From positions 62,001-126,000 of the forward strand of contig NZ_AP027204.1 of assembly GCF_027944005.1 (NCBI RefSeq): a DNA stretch of 64,000 bases. The letters run 5' to 3'. Numbering within the stretch: position 1 is the stretch's first letter; every line of letters starts with the position of its first letter. The notes below the pieces were generated by a model. It was given only the letters and a program-made list of their open reading frames with translations. It did not search any database and was not told the origin of the DNA. Below are positions 1 through 7,841 of the stretch, piece by piece. A program made the position numbers and the translations under genes. Source of the stretch: Polynucleobacter sp. SHI8 (GTDB lineage: Bacteria > Pseudomonadota > Gammaproteobacteria > Burkholderiales > Burkholderiaceae).

Positions 1-1
1 C

Positions 2-361
2 TCAAATGAGAACGCATTTAAGATGGCTGGTTCAATGGCCTTCAAAGAAGGTATGCGTCGCGCAAGTCCTGTACTTTTAGAGCCAATGATGGCTGTTGAA
101 GTGGAGACGCCTGAAGATTTCATGGGTAACGTCATGGGAGATTTATCTTCACGCCGCGGAATATTGCAAGGTATGGATGATATCGCAGGTGGTGGCGGCA
201 AGATTGTGCGTGCTGAAGTTCCATTAGCTGAGATGTTTGGATATTCAACGGGTTTACGTTCTTTAACACAAGGGCGTGCAACATACACGATGGAATTCAA
301 GCATTATGCAGAGGCTCCAAAGAATGTGGCAGATGCTGTTATTGCATCCAAAGCAAAATAA
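2..361 (+). CDS. fusA: Elongation factor G, C-terminal part (cut by window edge)
   Basis: The reading frame is open from the first bases and ends in TAA, so this is the last 119 residues of a gene that begins outside the window. It encodes the C-terminal domains IV-V of EF-G, the GTPase that drives translocation on the ribosome. Recognisable stretches are SRRGILQGMDD and the domain V signature EMFGYSTGLRSLTQGRATYTM. An internal ATG at 23 is not the start, because homologous sequence continues upstream of it. It lies 38 bp before tuf, the usual end of the str operon. Confidence 0.96.
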   Translation, partial: SNENAFKMAGSMAFKEGMRRASPVLLEPMMAVEVETPEDFMGNVMGDLSSRRGILQGMDDIAGGGGKIVRAEVPLAEMFGYSTGLRSLTQGRATYTMEFKHYAEAPKNVADAVIASKAK

Positions 362-399
362 TTTAACTTTTTATATATCTAACTGAGTAGAGGCTAAAA

Positions 400-1590
400 A
401 TGGCAAAAGAGAAGTTTGAGCGGACGAAGCCGCACGTAAACGTCGGAACAATTGGTCACGTTGACCATGGTAAGACAACATTAACTGCAGCGATAACAAC
501 GGTGTTGTCAAAAGCGTTTGGTGGAGAAGCCAAAGCGTATGACCAAATTGATGCGGCGCCAGAAGAGAAGGCGCGCGGTATTACGATTAATACAGCGCAC
601 GTTGAGTATGAGACGCAGAATCGTCACTACGCACACGTTGATTGCCCAGGCCACGCTGACTATGTAAAGAACATGATTACCGGCGCAGCCCAAATGGACG
701 GCGCGATTTTAGTTTGTTCAGCAGCTGATGGTCCAATGCCACAAACACGTGAGCACATTTTGCTTGCACGTCAGGTTGGTGTTCCGTACATCGTTGTATT
801 TTTAAATAAATGCGACATGGTGGATGATGAAGAATTATTAGAACTCGTTGAAATGGAAGTGCGTGAGTTGTTGTCCAAGTATGATTTCCCTGGCGATGAC
901 ACACCAATCATTAAAGGTTCAGCAAAATTAGCATTAGAGGGCGACGAAGGCCCACTCGGCAAGCAAGCGATTATGGCTTTAGCCGAGGCATTAGATACAT
1001 ACATTCCGACACCTGAGCGTGCTGTTGACGGCGCGTTCTTGATGCCTGTAGAAGACGTGTTCTCGATCTCTGGTCGCGGAACTGTGGTTACAGGTCGTAT
1101 CGAGCGTGGCATTGTAAAAGTTGGTGAAGAGATTGAGATTGTTGGTATTCGCGCCACACAAAAGACGACATGTACGGGTGTTGAGATGTTCCGTAAGTTG
1201 TTAGATCAAGGTCAAGCTGGCGATAACGTTGGTATCTTGTTGCGTGGTACAAAGCGTGAAGACGTTGAGCGCGGTCAAGTGTTGTGTAAGCCAGGTTCAA
1301 TTTTGCCGCATACAGAATTTACAGGTAGCGTATACGTTTTATCGAAAGATGAAGGCGGCCGTCATACACCATTCTTTAACAACTATCGCCCGCAGTTTTA
1401 CTTCCGTACAACGGACGTAACTGGCGCGATTGAGTTGCCAAAAGATAAAGAAATGGTAATGCCTGGTGATAACGTTGAAATTAGCGTGAAGTTAATTGCG
1501 CCGATCGCGATGGAAGAAGGTTTACGTTTCGCGATTCGTGAAGGTGGCCGTACCGTTGGTGCTGGTGTTGTTTCTAAAATTATTGCTTAA
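400..1590 (+). CDS. tuf: Elongation factor Tu
   Basis: A 396-residue EF-Tu, the normal length, which delivers aminoacyl-tRNA to the ribosome as a GTP complex. The GTPase motifs are present: GHVDHGKT near residues 19-26, DCPGH near 81 and NKCD near 136, followed by beta-barrel domains 2 and 3 ending in KIIA. A GAGG ribosome binding site precedes the ATG. It follows fusA by 38 bp and belongs to the str operon. A strong hairpin lies behind it, before rpsJ. Betaproteobacteria often carry a second tuf; only one copy is visible here. Confidence 0.99.
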   Translation: MAKEKFERTKPHVNVGTIGHVDHGKTTLTAAITTVLSKAFGGEAKAYDQIDAAPEEKARGITINTAHVEYETQNRHYAHVDCPGHADYVKNMITGAAQMDGAILVCSAADGPMPQTREHILLARQVGVPYIVVFLNKCDMVDDEELLELVEMEVRELLSKYDFPGDDTPIIKGSAKLALEGDEGPLGKQAIMALAEALDTYIPTPERAVDGAFLMPVEDVFSISGRGTVVTGRIERGIVKVGEEIEIVGIRATQKTTCTGVEMFRKLLDQGQAGDNVGILLRGTKREDVERGQVLCKPGSILPHTEFTGSVYVLSKDEGGRHTPFFNNYRPQFYFRTTDVTGAIELPKDKEMVMPGDNVEISVKLIAPIAMEEGLRFAIREGGRTVGAGVVSKIIA

Positions 1591-1604
1591 GTAATTTTGT
1601 ATGA

Positions 1605-1633
1605 CAGGTTGTGTGTGCGCTGCACACAACCTG
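1605..1633 (+). promoter_or_regulatory. Hairpin between tuf and rpsJ
   Basis: Perfect 11-bp inverted repeat (1605-1615 with 1623-1633) around a 7-nt loop, in the 93-bp tuf-rpsJ gap. No run of T follows, so it is not a standard intrinsic terminator. It may be an attenuator, an RNA processing site or a 3' stabiliser that adjusts the ratio of EF-Tu to ribosomal protein transcripts. Confidence 0.6.
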
Positions 1634-1683
1634 CTAAAAATTTAATTTAGCGTCAGCGCCGCTATGTTCTTTAGGAAATAATC

Positions 1684-1995
1684 ATGCAAAGCCAAAAAAT
1701 TAGAATTCGTTTAAAAGCATTTGACTATCGATTAATTGATCAGTCAGCTGCTGAAATCGTAGATACAGCAAAAAGAACAGGTGCTGTTGTAAAAGGACCA
1801 GTTCCATTGCCAACACGTATTGAGCGCTTTGATATTTTGCGCTCACCACACGTTAATAAAACTTCACGTGATCAGTTAGAAATCCGTACTCATTTACGTT
1901 TAATGGATATCGTAGATCCCACAGAAAAAACAGTTGATGCATTGATGAAATTAGATTTGCCCGCTGGTGTTGATGTAGAAATTAAATTGCAGTAA
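1684..1995 (+). CDS. rpsJ: 30S ribosomal protein S10
   Basis: A 103-residue S10, the standard length, a component of the 30S head that also acts as NusE in transcription antitermination. The family signature is visible in GAVVKGPVPLPTR and the conserved ERFDILRSPHVNK loop. An AGGA site lies upstream of the ATG. It is first in the S10 cluster but is separated from rplC by about 170 bp, longer than other gaps in this cluster, so rplC may have its own control. Confidence 0.99.
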   Translation: MQSQKIRIRLKAFDYRLIDQSAAEIVDTAKRTGAVVKGPVPLPTRIERFDILRSPHVNKTSRDQLEIRTHLRLMDIVDPTEKTVDALMKLDLPAGVDVEIKLQ

Positions 1996-2003
1996 AAAAA
2001 TAC

Positions 2004-2162
2004 TTGCCAAACGAATAAAAGCTGTATAGAATGCTGAGTTCTACCAAATTTGTTTGAAAAGTTTTGTAGTTGTATTACCAAGAATGGGGTTTTTAGTAAG
2101 CATTCCTTCACTAAGAGCCATTAAATTTAATTTTCGTCGACCAATCGTTGTCGACATTGGAG
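2004..2162 (+). promoter_or_regulatory. Structured rpsJ-rplC leader with possible promoter
   Basis: This gap holds a weak promoter candidate (TTGCCA at 2004 and TATAGA at 2025, spacer only 15 bp), a 7-bp complementary pair (2029-2035 with 2099-2105), and a CCAAT/ATTGG pair (2141-2145 with 2156-2160) whose right arm overlaps the rplC ribosome binding site GGAG at 2159-2162. This could be an autoregulatory leader. Ribosomal protein L4 controls the S10 operon in E. coli, but from a leader before rpsJ. The function here is inferred only. Confidence 0.35.
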
Positions 2163-2168
2163 CAAGAT

Positions 2169-2822
2169 ATGAGCTTAGGCTTGATCGGCCGGAAGGTCGG
2201 CATGACTCGCTTGTTTACAGATGAAGGTGACTCAATTCCAGTCACTGTAATCGATGTAAGCAACAACAGAGTCGCACAAATCAAAACTCAGGAAACTGAT
2301 GGCTATGATGCTGTTCAGTTAGCTCACGGCGAACGCCGTGCATCACGTGTTACCAAAGCAATGGCTGGTCATTTTGCTAAAGCTGGAGTGATGGCTGGTA
2401 ACGCACTTAACGAATTCAGAATTGACGCAAGTAAACTCGCTGACCTGCAAGCAGGCTCAACTGTTGGCGTTGATTCTTTCACTGTAGGCCAGAAGGTAGA
2501 CGTCCAAGGCGTCACTATTGGTAAAGGTTACGCTGGTACTATTAAGCGCTACCACTTTGCCTCAGGTCGCGCAAGTCATGGTAATTCAAGATCACATAAC
2601 GTACCGGGATCTATAGGTATGGCTCAAGATCCTGGACGCGTATTCCCTGGTAAGCGTATGACAGGACATTTAGGTGATGTGACTAGAACAGTACAAAACC
2701 TAGAAATAGCCCGCGTAGATGCAGAAAGACAACTCTTGTTAGTTAAGGGAGCTGTACCTGGATCACGTGGTGGAAAAGTAATTGTTACGCCGGCGATTAA
2801 AGCGCCTGCTGCTAAATCTTAA
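2169..2822 (+). CDS. rplC: 50S ribosomal protein L3
   Basis: L3 binds 23S rRNA early in assembly and reaches toward the peptidyl transferase centre. I chose the ATG at 2169 (N-terminus MSLGLIGRKVGMTRLF), because this matches the family start and has GGAG 6 nt upstream. A longer frame from TTG at 2148 would add seven residues with no support. The conserved central loop is seen in SGRASHGNSRSHNVPGSIG and PGRVFPGKRMTGH. The product is 217 residues. rplD follows after 11 bp with a strong TAGGAGG site. Confidence 0.97.
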   Translation: MSLGLIGRKVGMTRLFTDEGDSIPVTVIDVSNNRVAQIKTQETDGYDAVQLAHGERRASRVTKAMAGHFAKAGVMAGNALNEFRIDASKLADLQAGSTVGVDSFTVGQKVDVQGVTIGKGYAGTIKRYHFASGRASHGNSRSHNVPGSIGMAQDPGRVFPGKRMTGHLGDVTRTVQNLEIARVDAERQLLLVKGAVPGSRGGKVIVTPAIKAPAAKS

Positions 2823-2833
2823 TAGGAGGCATT

Positions 2834-3454
2834 ATGGAACTCAAGCTCCTAGAAGCAAATGGAAAAATTGGTGAGGCTGTATCAGCTTCACCAGAGGTAT
2901 TCGAAAGAGAATACAACGAAGCTTTAGTGCACCAGGTTGTGATTGCTTATCAAGCAAATGCAAGAAGCGGTAATCGCGCACAAAAAGACCGTGAAATGGT
3001 TCATCACACAACCAAGAAGCCTTGGAATCAAAAAGGTACTGGACGCGCGAGAGCTGGTATGTCATCTTCACCATTATGGCGTGGAGGTGGACGGATATTC
3101 CCGAACTCGCCTGATGAGAATTTTTCACACAAAGTAAACAAGAAAATGTACCGTGCGGGTATGAGATCGATTTTGTCTCAATTAGCTCGCGAAGGTCGCC
3201 TAAATGTTGTTGATGACTTCAATTTAGATGCTCCAAAAACTAAGCTCTTGGCAGCTAAGGTAAAAGCGATGGGTCTTGAATCTGTTCTCATTATTTTGGA
3301 TAAGGTAGATGAAAACTTGCATTTGGCATCGCGTAACTTGCACAAAGTTGCTATCGTAGAGCCAAAGCATGCTGATCCTTTATCACTCGTTCACTATCAA
3401 AATATTTTGGTTGGTAAAACAGCGATAGCGCAAATTGAGGAGATGCTCAAATGA
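2834..3454 (+). CDS. rplD: 50S ribosomal protein L4
   Basis: A 206-residue L4, which lines the peptide exit tunnel. The extended loop that reaches into the tunnel is visible around residues 60-90, with KGTGRARAGMSSSPLWRGGG. In E. coli L4 also represses its own operon at both transcription and translation; whether that holds here is unknown. The gene overlaps rplW by 4 bp (ATGA), so the two are probably translationally coupled. Confidence 0.98.
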   Translation: MELKLLEANGKIGEAVSASPEVFEREYNEALVHQVVIAYQANARSGNRAQKDREMVHHTTKKPWNQKGTGRARAGMSSSPLWRGGGRIFPNSPDENFSHKVNKKMYRAGMRSILSQLAREGRLNVVDDFNLDAPKTKLLAAKVKAMGLESVLIILDKVDENLHLASRNLHKVAIVEPKHADPLSLVHYQNILVGKTAIAQIEEMLK

Positions 3455-3765
3455 TACAAACCCGTAAAAATGAACATCGCCTATTAAGCATTTTGCTTGG
3501 CCCTGTAATTTCTGAAAAAGCAACTATGGTCGCTGATAAAAACGAACAAGTTGTTTTTGAAGTGGCTCGTGATGCAAATAAGTTGGAAATTAAAGGTGCC
3601 GTTGAAATGTTGTTCAAGGTTGAGGTTGAGTCGGTTCAGGTGGTCAATCAAAAAGGTAAGGCAAAGCGCTTTGGCCGTTTTGAAGGGCGTCGTAATCATG
3701 TGAAAAAAGCCTACGTTTCTTTGAAGCCGGGTCAAGAGATTAACTTTGAGTCGGAGGTTAAATAA
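3451..3765 (+). CDS. rplW: 50S ribosomal protein L23
   Basis: A 104-residue L23, located at the tunnel exit and the docking site for trigger factor and SRP. The sequence shows LLGPVISEKAT near the N-terminus and GKAKRFGRFEGRRNHVKKAYV in the rRNA-binding region. It starts inside the last codons of rplD (4-bp overlap), and its TAA shares one base with the rplB ATG, so the three genes are tightly coupled. Confidence 0.98.
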   Translation: MIQTRKNEHRLLSILLGPVISEKATMVADKNEQVVFEVARDANKLEIKGAVEMLFKVEVESVQVVNQKGKAKRFGRFEGRRNHVKKAYVSLKPGQEINFESEVK

Positions 3766-4595
3766 TGCCATTAATGAAAACTAAGCCGACGTCCCCAGGA
3801 CGTCGCTCAATGGTAAAACTGGTTAATCCAGATTTACACAAAGGTAAACCATTTGCTCCGTTGCTCGAGCCACAGTTCCAACATGCCGGCCGTAACAATA
3901 ACGGTCATATCACCACGCGTCATAAAGGTGGTGGACATAAGCATCACTATCGTATGGTTGATTTTAAGCGTAATGATAAAGATGGTATTCCAGCTAAGGT
4001 TGAGCGTTTAGAGTATGATCCGAACAGAAGCGCTAACGTAGCATTGATTTTGTTTGCTGATGGTGAAAGACGTTATGTTATCGCGGCAAAAGGCATGACA
4101 GTTGGCCAGGCAATCATGAATGGTTCAGAGGCGCCAATTAAGGCTGGTAATAATTTGCCAATCCGAAATATTCCAGTGGGTAGTACGATTCATTGTGTTG
4201 AAATCATGCCTGGCAAAGGTGCTCAAGTTGCTAGATCTGCTGGTGGTTCTGCGGTTCTTTTAGCTCGCGAAGGTATCTACGCTCAAGTAAGATTGCGCTC
4301 AGGCGAAGTTCGCCGAGTACACATTGAATGCCGTGCAACCATTGGTGAAGTAGGTAATGAAGAGCATTCATTGCGTCAAATTGGTAAAGCAGGTGCGAAT
4401 CGTTGGCGTGGTATTCGCCCAACTGTTCGTGGTGTGGCTATGAATCCGGTCGATCACCCACATGGTGGTGGTGAAGGTCGTACTGGTGAGGGTCGCGTAC
4501 CTGTATCTCCATGGGGAACCCCGACAAAGGGATATCGTACAAGACGTAATAAGCGTACTACGACAATGATCGTACAACGTCGTCAAAAACGTTAA
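3765..4595 (+). CDS. rplB: 50S ribosomal protein L2
   Basis: A 276-residue L2, needed for subunit association and peptidyl transferase activity. The invariant C-terminal segment MNPVDHPHGGGEGRTGEGR contains the conserved histidine near residue 230. The N-terminal KPTSPGRRSMV stretch and the RNA-binding GRNNNGHITTRHKGGGHK are also intact. The ATG overlaps the rplW stop by one base. rpsS follows 18 bp downstream. Confidence 0.99.
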   Translation: MPLMKTKPTSPGRRSMVKLVNPDLHKGKPFAPLLEPQFQHAGRNNNGHITTRHKGGGHKHHYRMVDFKRNDKDGIPAKVERLEYDPNRSANVALILFADGERRYVIAAKGMTVGQAIMNGSEAPIKAGNNLPIRNIPVGSTIHCVEIMPGKGAQVARSAGGSAVLLAREGIYAQVRLRSGEVRRVHIECRATIGEVGNEEHSLRQIGKAGANRWRGIRPTVRGVAMNPVDHPHGGGEGRTGEGRVPVSPWGTPTKGYRTRRNKRTTTMIVQRRQKR

Positions 4596-4613
4596 TCGAT
4601 TGAGGAAATAAAC

Positions 4614-4889
4614 ATGACACGATCAGCTAAAAAAGGACCATTTTGTGACGTCAGCCTTGTAAAAAAGGTTGAGACTGCAGTGGCCATTAAAGACAAAAAG
4701 CCCATTAAAACATGGTCCAGACGTTCCACGATTCTGCCTGAATTTATCGGGCTGACGATTGCTGTGCATAACGGCCGTCAGCATGTACCGGTATATGTGT
4801 CAGAAAACATGGTAGGTCATAAACTCGGTGAATTTGCTTTGACTCGTACTTTTAAGGGTCATGCTGCCGATAAGAAAGCTAAGAAGTAA
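4614..4889 (+). CDS. rpsS: 30S ribosomal protein S19
   Basis: A 91-residue S19 of the 30S head, contacting the A-site tRNA and bridging to the 50S subunit. The family signature is clear: MTRSAKKGPFCD at the N-terminus, TWSRRSTILPEFIG, and the C-terminal GEFALTRTFKGHAADKKAKK. A GAGGAA site precedes the ATG. Confidence 0.98.
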   Translation: MTRSAKKGPFCDVSLVKKVETAVAIKDKKPIKTWSRRSTILPEFIGLTIAVHNGRQHVPVYVSENMVGHKLGEFALTRTFKGHAADKKAKK

Positions 4890-4898
4890 GGGGAAATG

Positions 4899-5228
4899 AT
4901 GGAAACTAAAGCCATTCACCGTAGCGCTAGAATTAGTGCACAAAAGACTCGTTTGGTTGCGGACCAAATACGCGGATTGCCAATCTCACGAGCAATGAAC
5001 ATACTCGCTTTTAGCCCTAAGAAGGCCGCATTTATTGTGAAGAAAGTAGTTGAGTCAGCCATTGCAAATGCAGAGCACAATGCTGGAGCAGATATCGATG
5101 AGTTAAAAGTAAAGTCAATCACCGTTGATAAAGCTACATCTCTCAAGCGTTTTACTGCTCGCGCAAAAGGTCGCGGCAACAAAATTGAAAAACAAACTTG
5201 TCACATCACTGTGACTTTGAGTAATTAA
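4899..5228 (+). CDS. rplV: 50S ribosomal protein L22
   Basis: A 109-residue L22, which lines the exit tunnel and is a known site of macrolide resistance mutations. Two ATG codons occur in tandem at 4896 and 4899; the second leaves better spacing from GGGG and gives the family-like N-terminus METKAIHRSARISAQKTRLV. The tunnel beta-hairpin is seen in LKRFTARAKGRGNKIEKQTCHI. The gene sits 9 bp before rpsC. Confidence 0.97.
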   Translation: METKAIHRSARISAQKTRLVADQIRGLPISRAMNILAFSPKKAAFIVKKVVESAIANAEHNAGADIDELKVKSITVDKATSLKRFTARAKGRGNKIEKQTCHITVTLSN

Positions 5229-5237
5229 GGAAGAGTC

Positions 5238-6050
5238 ATGGGTCAAAAAATTAATCCCAATGGTTTCCGTTTAGCGGTTACTAAAAACTGGACTTCACGT
5301 TGGTACGCTGGCAATACAAATTTTGCAAGCATGCTACAAGAAGACATTGATGTACGTAACTACCTTAAAAAGAAGCTCAAAAATGCTTCCGTAAGTAAAG
5401 TTGTGATTGAGCGCCCAGCTAAAAATGCAAAAATAACTATCTTCAGCTCACGTCCAGGCGTGGTGATTGGTAAAAAGGGTGAAGACATTGAAGTTTTACG
5501 TAAAGAATTACAAAGGCGTATGGGAGTGCCCGTCCACGTCAACATCGAAGAAATCCGTAAGCCTGAAATTGATGCGCAGTTAATTGCAGACTCTATCACG
5601 CAACAGCTTGAAAAGCGTATTATGTTCCGTCGTGCGATGAAGCGTGCTATGCAAAGCGCAATGCGCTTAGGGGCTCAAGGAATCAAAATTATGAGCTCAG
5701 GACGATTAAACGGCGCTGAGATTGCGCGTCGTGAATGGTATCGCGAAGGTCGTGTTCCACTTCATACATTAAAAGCTGATATTGATTATGCAACATCAGA
5801 GGCTGAAACTACATACGGCATTATTGGTGTAAAAGTTTGGGTTTATAAAGGCGACACATTAGGGTCTGGAGTAGTAATTCCTGCAGCTCCTGTTGCTGAA
5901 GCGGAAGAAGATAAAAAGCCACGTCGTGCACCACGTGCCCCACGTAAAGCAGATGGCGCAACTACTGAAGACAAGCCAGAAGTTAAAGCCGCTGTTAAGC
6001 GTGTGCGTAAAGTTGTCAAGCCTGAAGATGCACCTAAGGCAGGAGAATAA
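5238..6050 (+). CDS. rpsC: 30S ribosomal protein S3
   Basis: S3 forms part of the mRNA entry site. The N-terminal MGQKINPNGFRLAV and the KH-type RNA-binding loop with GVVIGKKGEDI (about residue 75) are intact, followed by the S3 C-terminal domain with GRLNGAEIARREWYREGRVPL. At 270 residues it is longer than E. coli S3 (233), because of a Lys/Arg/Ala-rich tail from about residue 215, a common betaproteobacterial extension. rplP starts 2 bp after the stop. Confidence 0.98.
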   Translation: MGQKINPNGFRLAVTKNWTSRWYAGNTNFASMLQEDIDVRNYLKKKLKNASVSKVVIERPAKNAKITIFSSRPGVVIGKKGEDIEVLRKELQRRMGVPVHVNIEEIRKPEIDAQLIADSITQQLEKRIMFRRAMKRAMQSAMRLGAQGIKIMSSGRLNGAEIARREWYREGRVPLHTLKADIDYATSEAETTYGIIGVKVWVYKGDTLGSGVVIPAAPVAEAEEDKKPRRAPRAPRKADGATTEDKPEVKAAVKRVRKVVKPEDAPKAGE

Positions 6051-6052
6051 TT

Positions 6053-6469
6053 ATGTTGCAACCAAAACGTCGTAAATATAGAAAAGAACAAAAAGGCCGT
6101 AATACTGGCAAAGCAACACGTGGAAGTTCTGTTGCCTTTGGCGATTTCGGTTTAAAAGCTATGGGTCGTGGAAGATTGACTGCGCGTCAAATTGAAGCTG
6201 CGCGTCGTGCGATGACTCGTCACATTAAACGTGGCGGTCGTATTTGGATTCGAATTTTCCCAGATAAGCCAATTTCAACTAAGCCAGCTGAAGTTCGTAT
6301 GGGTAACGGTAAAGGTAATCCTGAGTATTACGTAGCTGAAATTCAGCCAGGTAAAGTATTGTATGAAATGGACGGTGTGGAAGAGTCCTTGGCGCGTGAA
6401 GCTTTTCGTTTAGCTTCAGCTAAGTTACCGATCCAAACGGCATTTGTTGTTCGTCAAATTGGCTCTTAA
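6053..6469 (+). CDS. rplP: 50S ribosomal protein L16
   Basis: A 138-residue L16, which binds near the A site and helps position aminoacyl-tRNA. Family motifs include MLQPKRRKYRKEQKGR, the conserved arginine region after FGLKAMGRGRLTARQIEAARR, and RMGNGKGNPEYYVAEIQPGK. In some bacteria an arginine in this region is hydroxylated by YcfD. It lies between rpsC (2 bp) and rpmC (14 bp). Confidence 0.98.
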   Translation: MLQPKRRKYRKEQKGRNTGKATRGSSVAFGDFGLKAMGRGRLTARQIEAARRAMTRHIKRGGRIWIRIFPDKPISTKPAEVRMGNGKGNPEYYVAEIQPGKVLYEMDGVEESLAREAFRLASAKLPIQTAFVVRQIGS

Positions 6470-6483
6470 GCTGGAGAAAAGAC

Positions 6484-6678
6484 ATGGAAATGAAAGAACT
6501 ATTGGCTAAAGATGTTAAAGGCCTCAACAACGAACTCTCAGAGTTATTAAAGGCGCAATTTAAATTGCGTATGCAAAAAGGTACGCAACAGTTGCAAGAC
6601 TCAAGTCAGCTTAGTAAAACTAAGAAAGCGATTGCGCGTGTCAAAACAGCTTTGAATCAAAAGGCGGCTGAAAAATGA
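6484..6678 (+). CDS. rpmC: 50S ribosomal protein L29
   Basis: A 64-residue L29, a two-helix protein next to L23 at the tunnel exit. The sequence is highly charged, with the typical LRMQKGTQQLQDSSQL stretch and the IARVKTALNQK ending. The stop overlaps the rpsQ start by 4 bp (ATGA), which indicates translational coupling. Confidence 0.97.
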   Translation: MEMKELLAKDVKGLNNELSELLKAQFKLRMQKGTQQLQDSSQLSKTKKAIARVKTALNQKAAEK

Positions 6679-6944
6679 ATAAAGAAACTCAATCTTTAAA
6701 AAGAACATTAGTTGGTCGCGTTGTTAGCGACAAAATGCAAAAGACGGTTACTGTCCTCGTAGAGAGAAAAGTAAAGCACGAATTGTATGGTAAATATTTT
6801 GGTGTTTCGAAGAAATATCATGCTCATGACGAATCAGACCAGATCAAGATTGGTGACACTGTTGAAATTTCTGAATCTAGACCAATGTCTAGAACAAAAT
6901 CATGGGTGGTAACAAGAGTAGTAGAAGAATCAAAAGGCATTTAA
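6675..6944 (+). CDS. rpsQ: 30S ribosomal protein S17
   Basis: An 89-residue S17, an OB-fold protein that binds the 5' domain of 16S rRNA. Conserved motifs are GRVVSDKMQKTVTVLVERKVKH, then YHAHDE and the IGDTVEISESRPMSRTKSW signature. It is the last gene of the S10-type transcription unit. A 199-bp non-coding leader with a promoter follows, before rplN. Confidence 0.98.
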   Translation: MNKETQSLKRTLVGRVVSDKMQKTVTVLVERKVKHELYGKYFGVSKKYHAHDESDQIKIGDTVEISESRPMSRTKSWVVTRVVEESKGI

Positions 6945-6950
6945 AAAAGC

Positions 6951-6979
6951 TTGCAAGTTTTATTTAAGCTTGCTATAGT
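6951..6979 (+). promoter_or_regulatory. Sigma70 promoter for the rplN (spc) gene cluster
   Basis: TTGCAA (6951-6956) and TATAGT (6974-6979) are separated by exactly 17 bp, and TGC lies just before the -10 box, an extended -10 element. The octamer AAGCTTGC occurs at 6947 and again at 6966, overlapping both edges of the promoter. The position is right for a separate spc promoter. Transcription would start near 6986, giving a leader of about 158 nt. Confidence 0.7.
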
Positions 6980-6987
6980 AGAGGGCT

Positions 6988-7025
6988 TCCTGTAATTTAT
7001 CGCAAATTTATGCAGAATTGCAGGA
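6988..7025 (+). promoter_or_regulatory. First hairpin of the rplN leader
   Basis: A 10-bp stem (6988-6997 with 7016-7025, one U-G wobble) around an 18-nt loop, right at the predicted transcript start. It could stabilise the RNA 5' end or bind a ribosomal protein. This is inferred from sequence complementarity only. Confidence 0.45.
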
Positions 7026-7057
7026 ATAAAGAGCGTTGCAAAAGCATTTATTAATCC

Positions 7058-7091
7058 GGGCTTAAGTTGTTTAAATAAACAATTAAAGCCC
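7058..7091 (+). promoter_or_regulatory. Second hairpin of the rplN leader
   Basis: Inverted repeat with GGGCTTAA pairing to TTAAAGCCC (one bulged base), continued by TTGTTT/AAACAA around a 4-nt loop. No T-run follows, so it is not an intrinsic terminator. It lies about 50 nt before the rplN start and may be a ribosomal protein binding site. In E. coli the spc operon is controlled by S8 binding in the rplN-rplX-rplE region, not in a leader like this. Confidence 0.45.
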
Positions 7092-7143
7092 TTAACGGAA
7101 CCAAGACTGATTGCCTTCGGGTATTTAAGTTGGGGATAAAAAA

Positions 7144-7512
7144 ATGATTCAAACTGAAAGCAGACTACAGGTCGCTGATAATACTGGCGCCAGTGAAGTA
7201 ATGTGCATTAAGGTCTTGGGTGGTTCCAAGCGCCGTTATGCAAGCATTGGCGACATTATTAAAGTAACCGTTAAATCCGCAGCTCCTAGAGGGCGCGTGA
7301 AAAAAGGTGATATTTACAACGCTGTCGTTGTACGTACAGCCAAGGGCGTCCGTCGCGCTGATGGATCTTTAATTAAATTTGATGCTAATGCGGCGGTTTT
7401 GCTGAATGCAAAATTAGAGCCAATTGGAACACGTATCTTTGGCCCTGTAACGCGTGAATTGCGTACAGAGCGTTTTATGAAGATTGTTTCATTAGCGCCT
7501 GAAGTGATCTAA
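7144..7512 (+). CDS. rplN: 50S ribosomal protein L14
   Basis: A 122-residue L14, which forms inter-subunit bridges with 16S rRNA. The start MIQTESRLQVADNTGASEVMCIKVLGG is typical, and the body includes SAAPRGRVKKGDIYNAVVVRT and the C-terminal GTRIFGPVTRELR. It is the first gene after the promoter-bearing gap, so it heads the spc-type unit. GGGGA precedes the ATG. Confidence 0.99.
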   Translation: MIQTESRLQVADNTGASEVMCIKVLGGSKRRYASIGDIIKVTVKSAAPRGRVKKGDIYNAVVVRTAKGVRRADGSLIKFDANAAVLLNAKLEPIGTRIFGPVTRELRTERFMKIVSLAPEVI

Positions 7513-7521
7513 GGAGAGGCC

Positions 7522-7830
7522 ATGAAAAAGATTCGTAAAGGTGATCAGGTCATTGTTACTACTGGTCGCGACAAAGGTAAGCAAGGAACTGTTACTGCCA
7601 TACTTGACCAAAAGATTTTGGTTGAAGGCATTAACCAGTACAAAAAAAATGTTAAGCCCAACCCAGCGGCGGGTGTAACAGGTGGTGTAATCGATAAAAC
7701 GATGCCGATTCAAATTTCGAATGTGGCTCACATCGATGCAAATGGTAAGCCATCGCGTGTAGGTATTAAAGAAGTGGACGGTAAAAAAGTTCGTTTCTTG
7801 AAGACCACAGGTGCAACTTTAGCGGCTTAA
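7522..7830 (+). CDS. rplX: 50S ribosomal protein L24
   Basis: A 102-residue L24, an assembly initiator that binds the 5' end of 23S rRNA. The KOW motif is visible at the N-terminus (IRKGDQVIVTTGRDKGKQGT), and SNVAHIDANGKPSRVG follows in the C-terminal half. It lies 9 bp after rplN with an AGGAGAGG ribosome binding site, and 11 bp before rplE. Confidence 0.98.
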   Translation: MKKIRKGDQVIVTTGRDKGKQGTVTAILDQKILVEGINQYKKNVKPNPAAGVTGGVIDKTMPIQISNVAHIDANGKPSRVGIKEVDGKKVRFLKTTGATLAA

Positions 7831-7841
7831 GGGGAAGAAAT

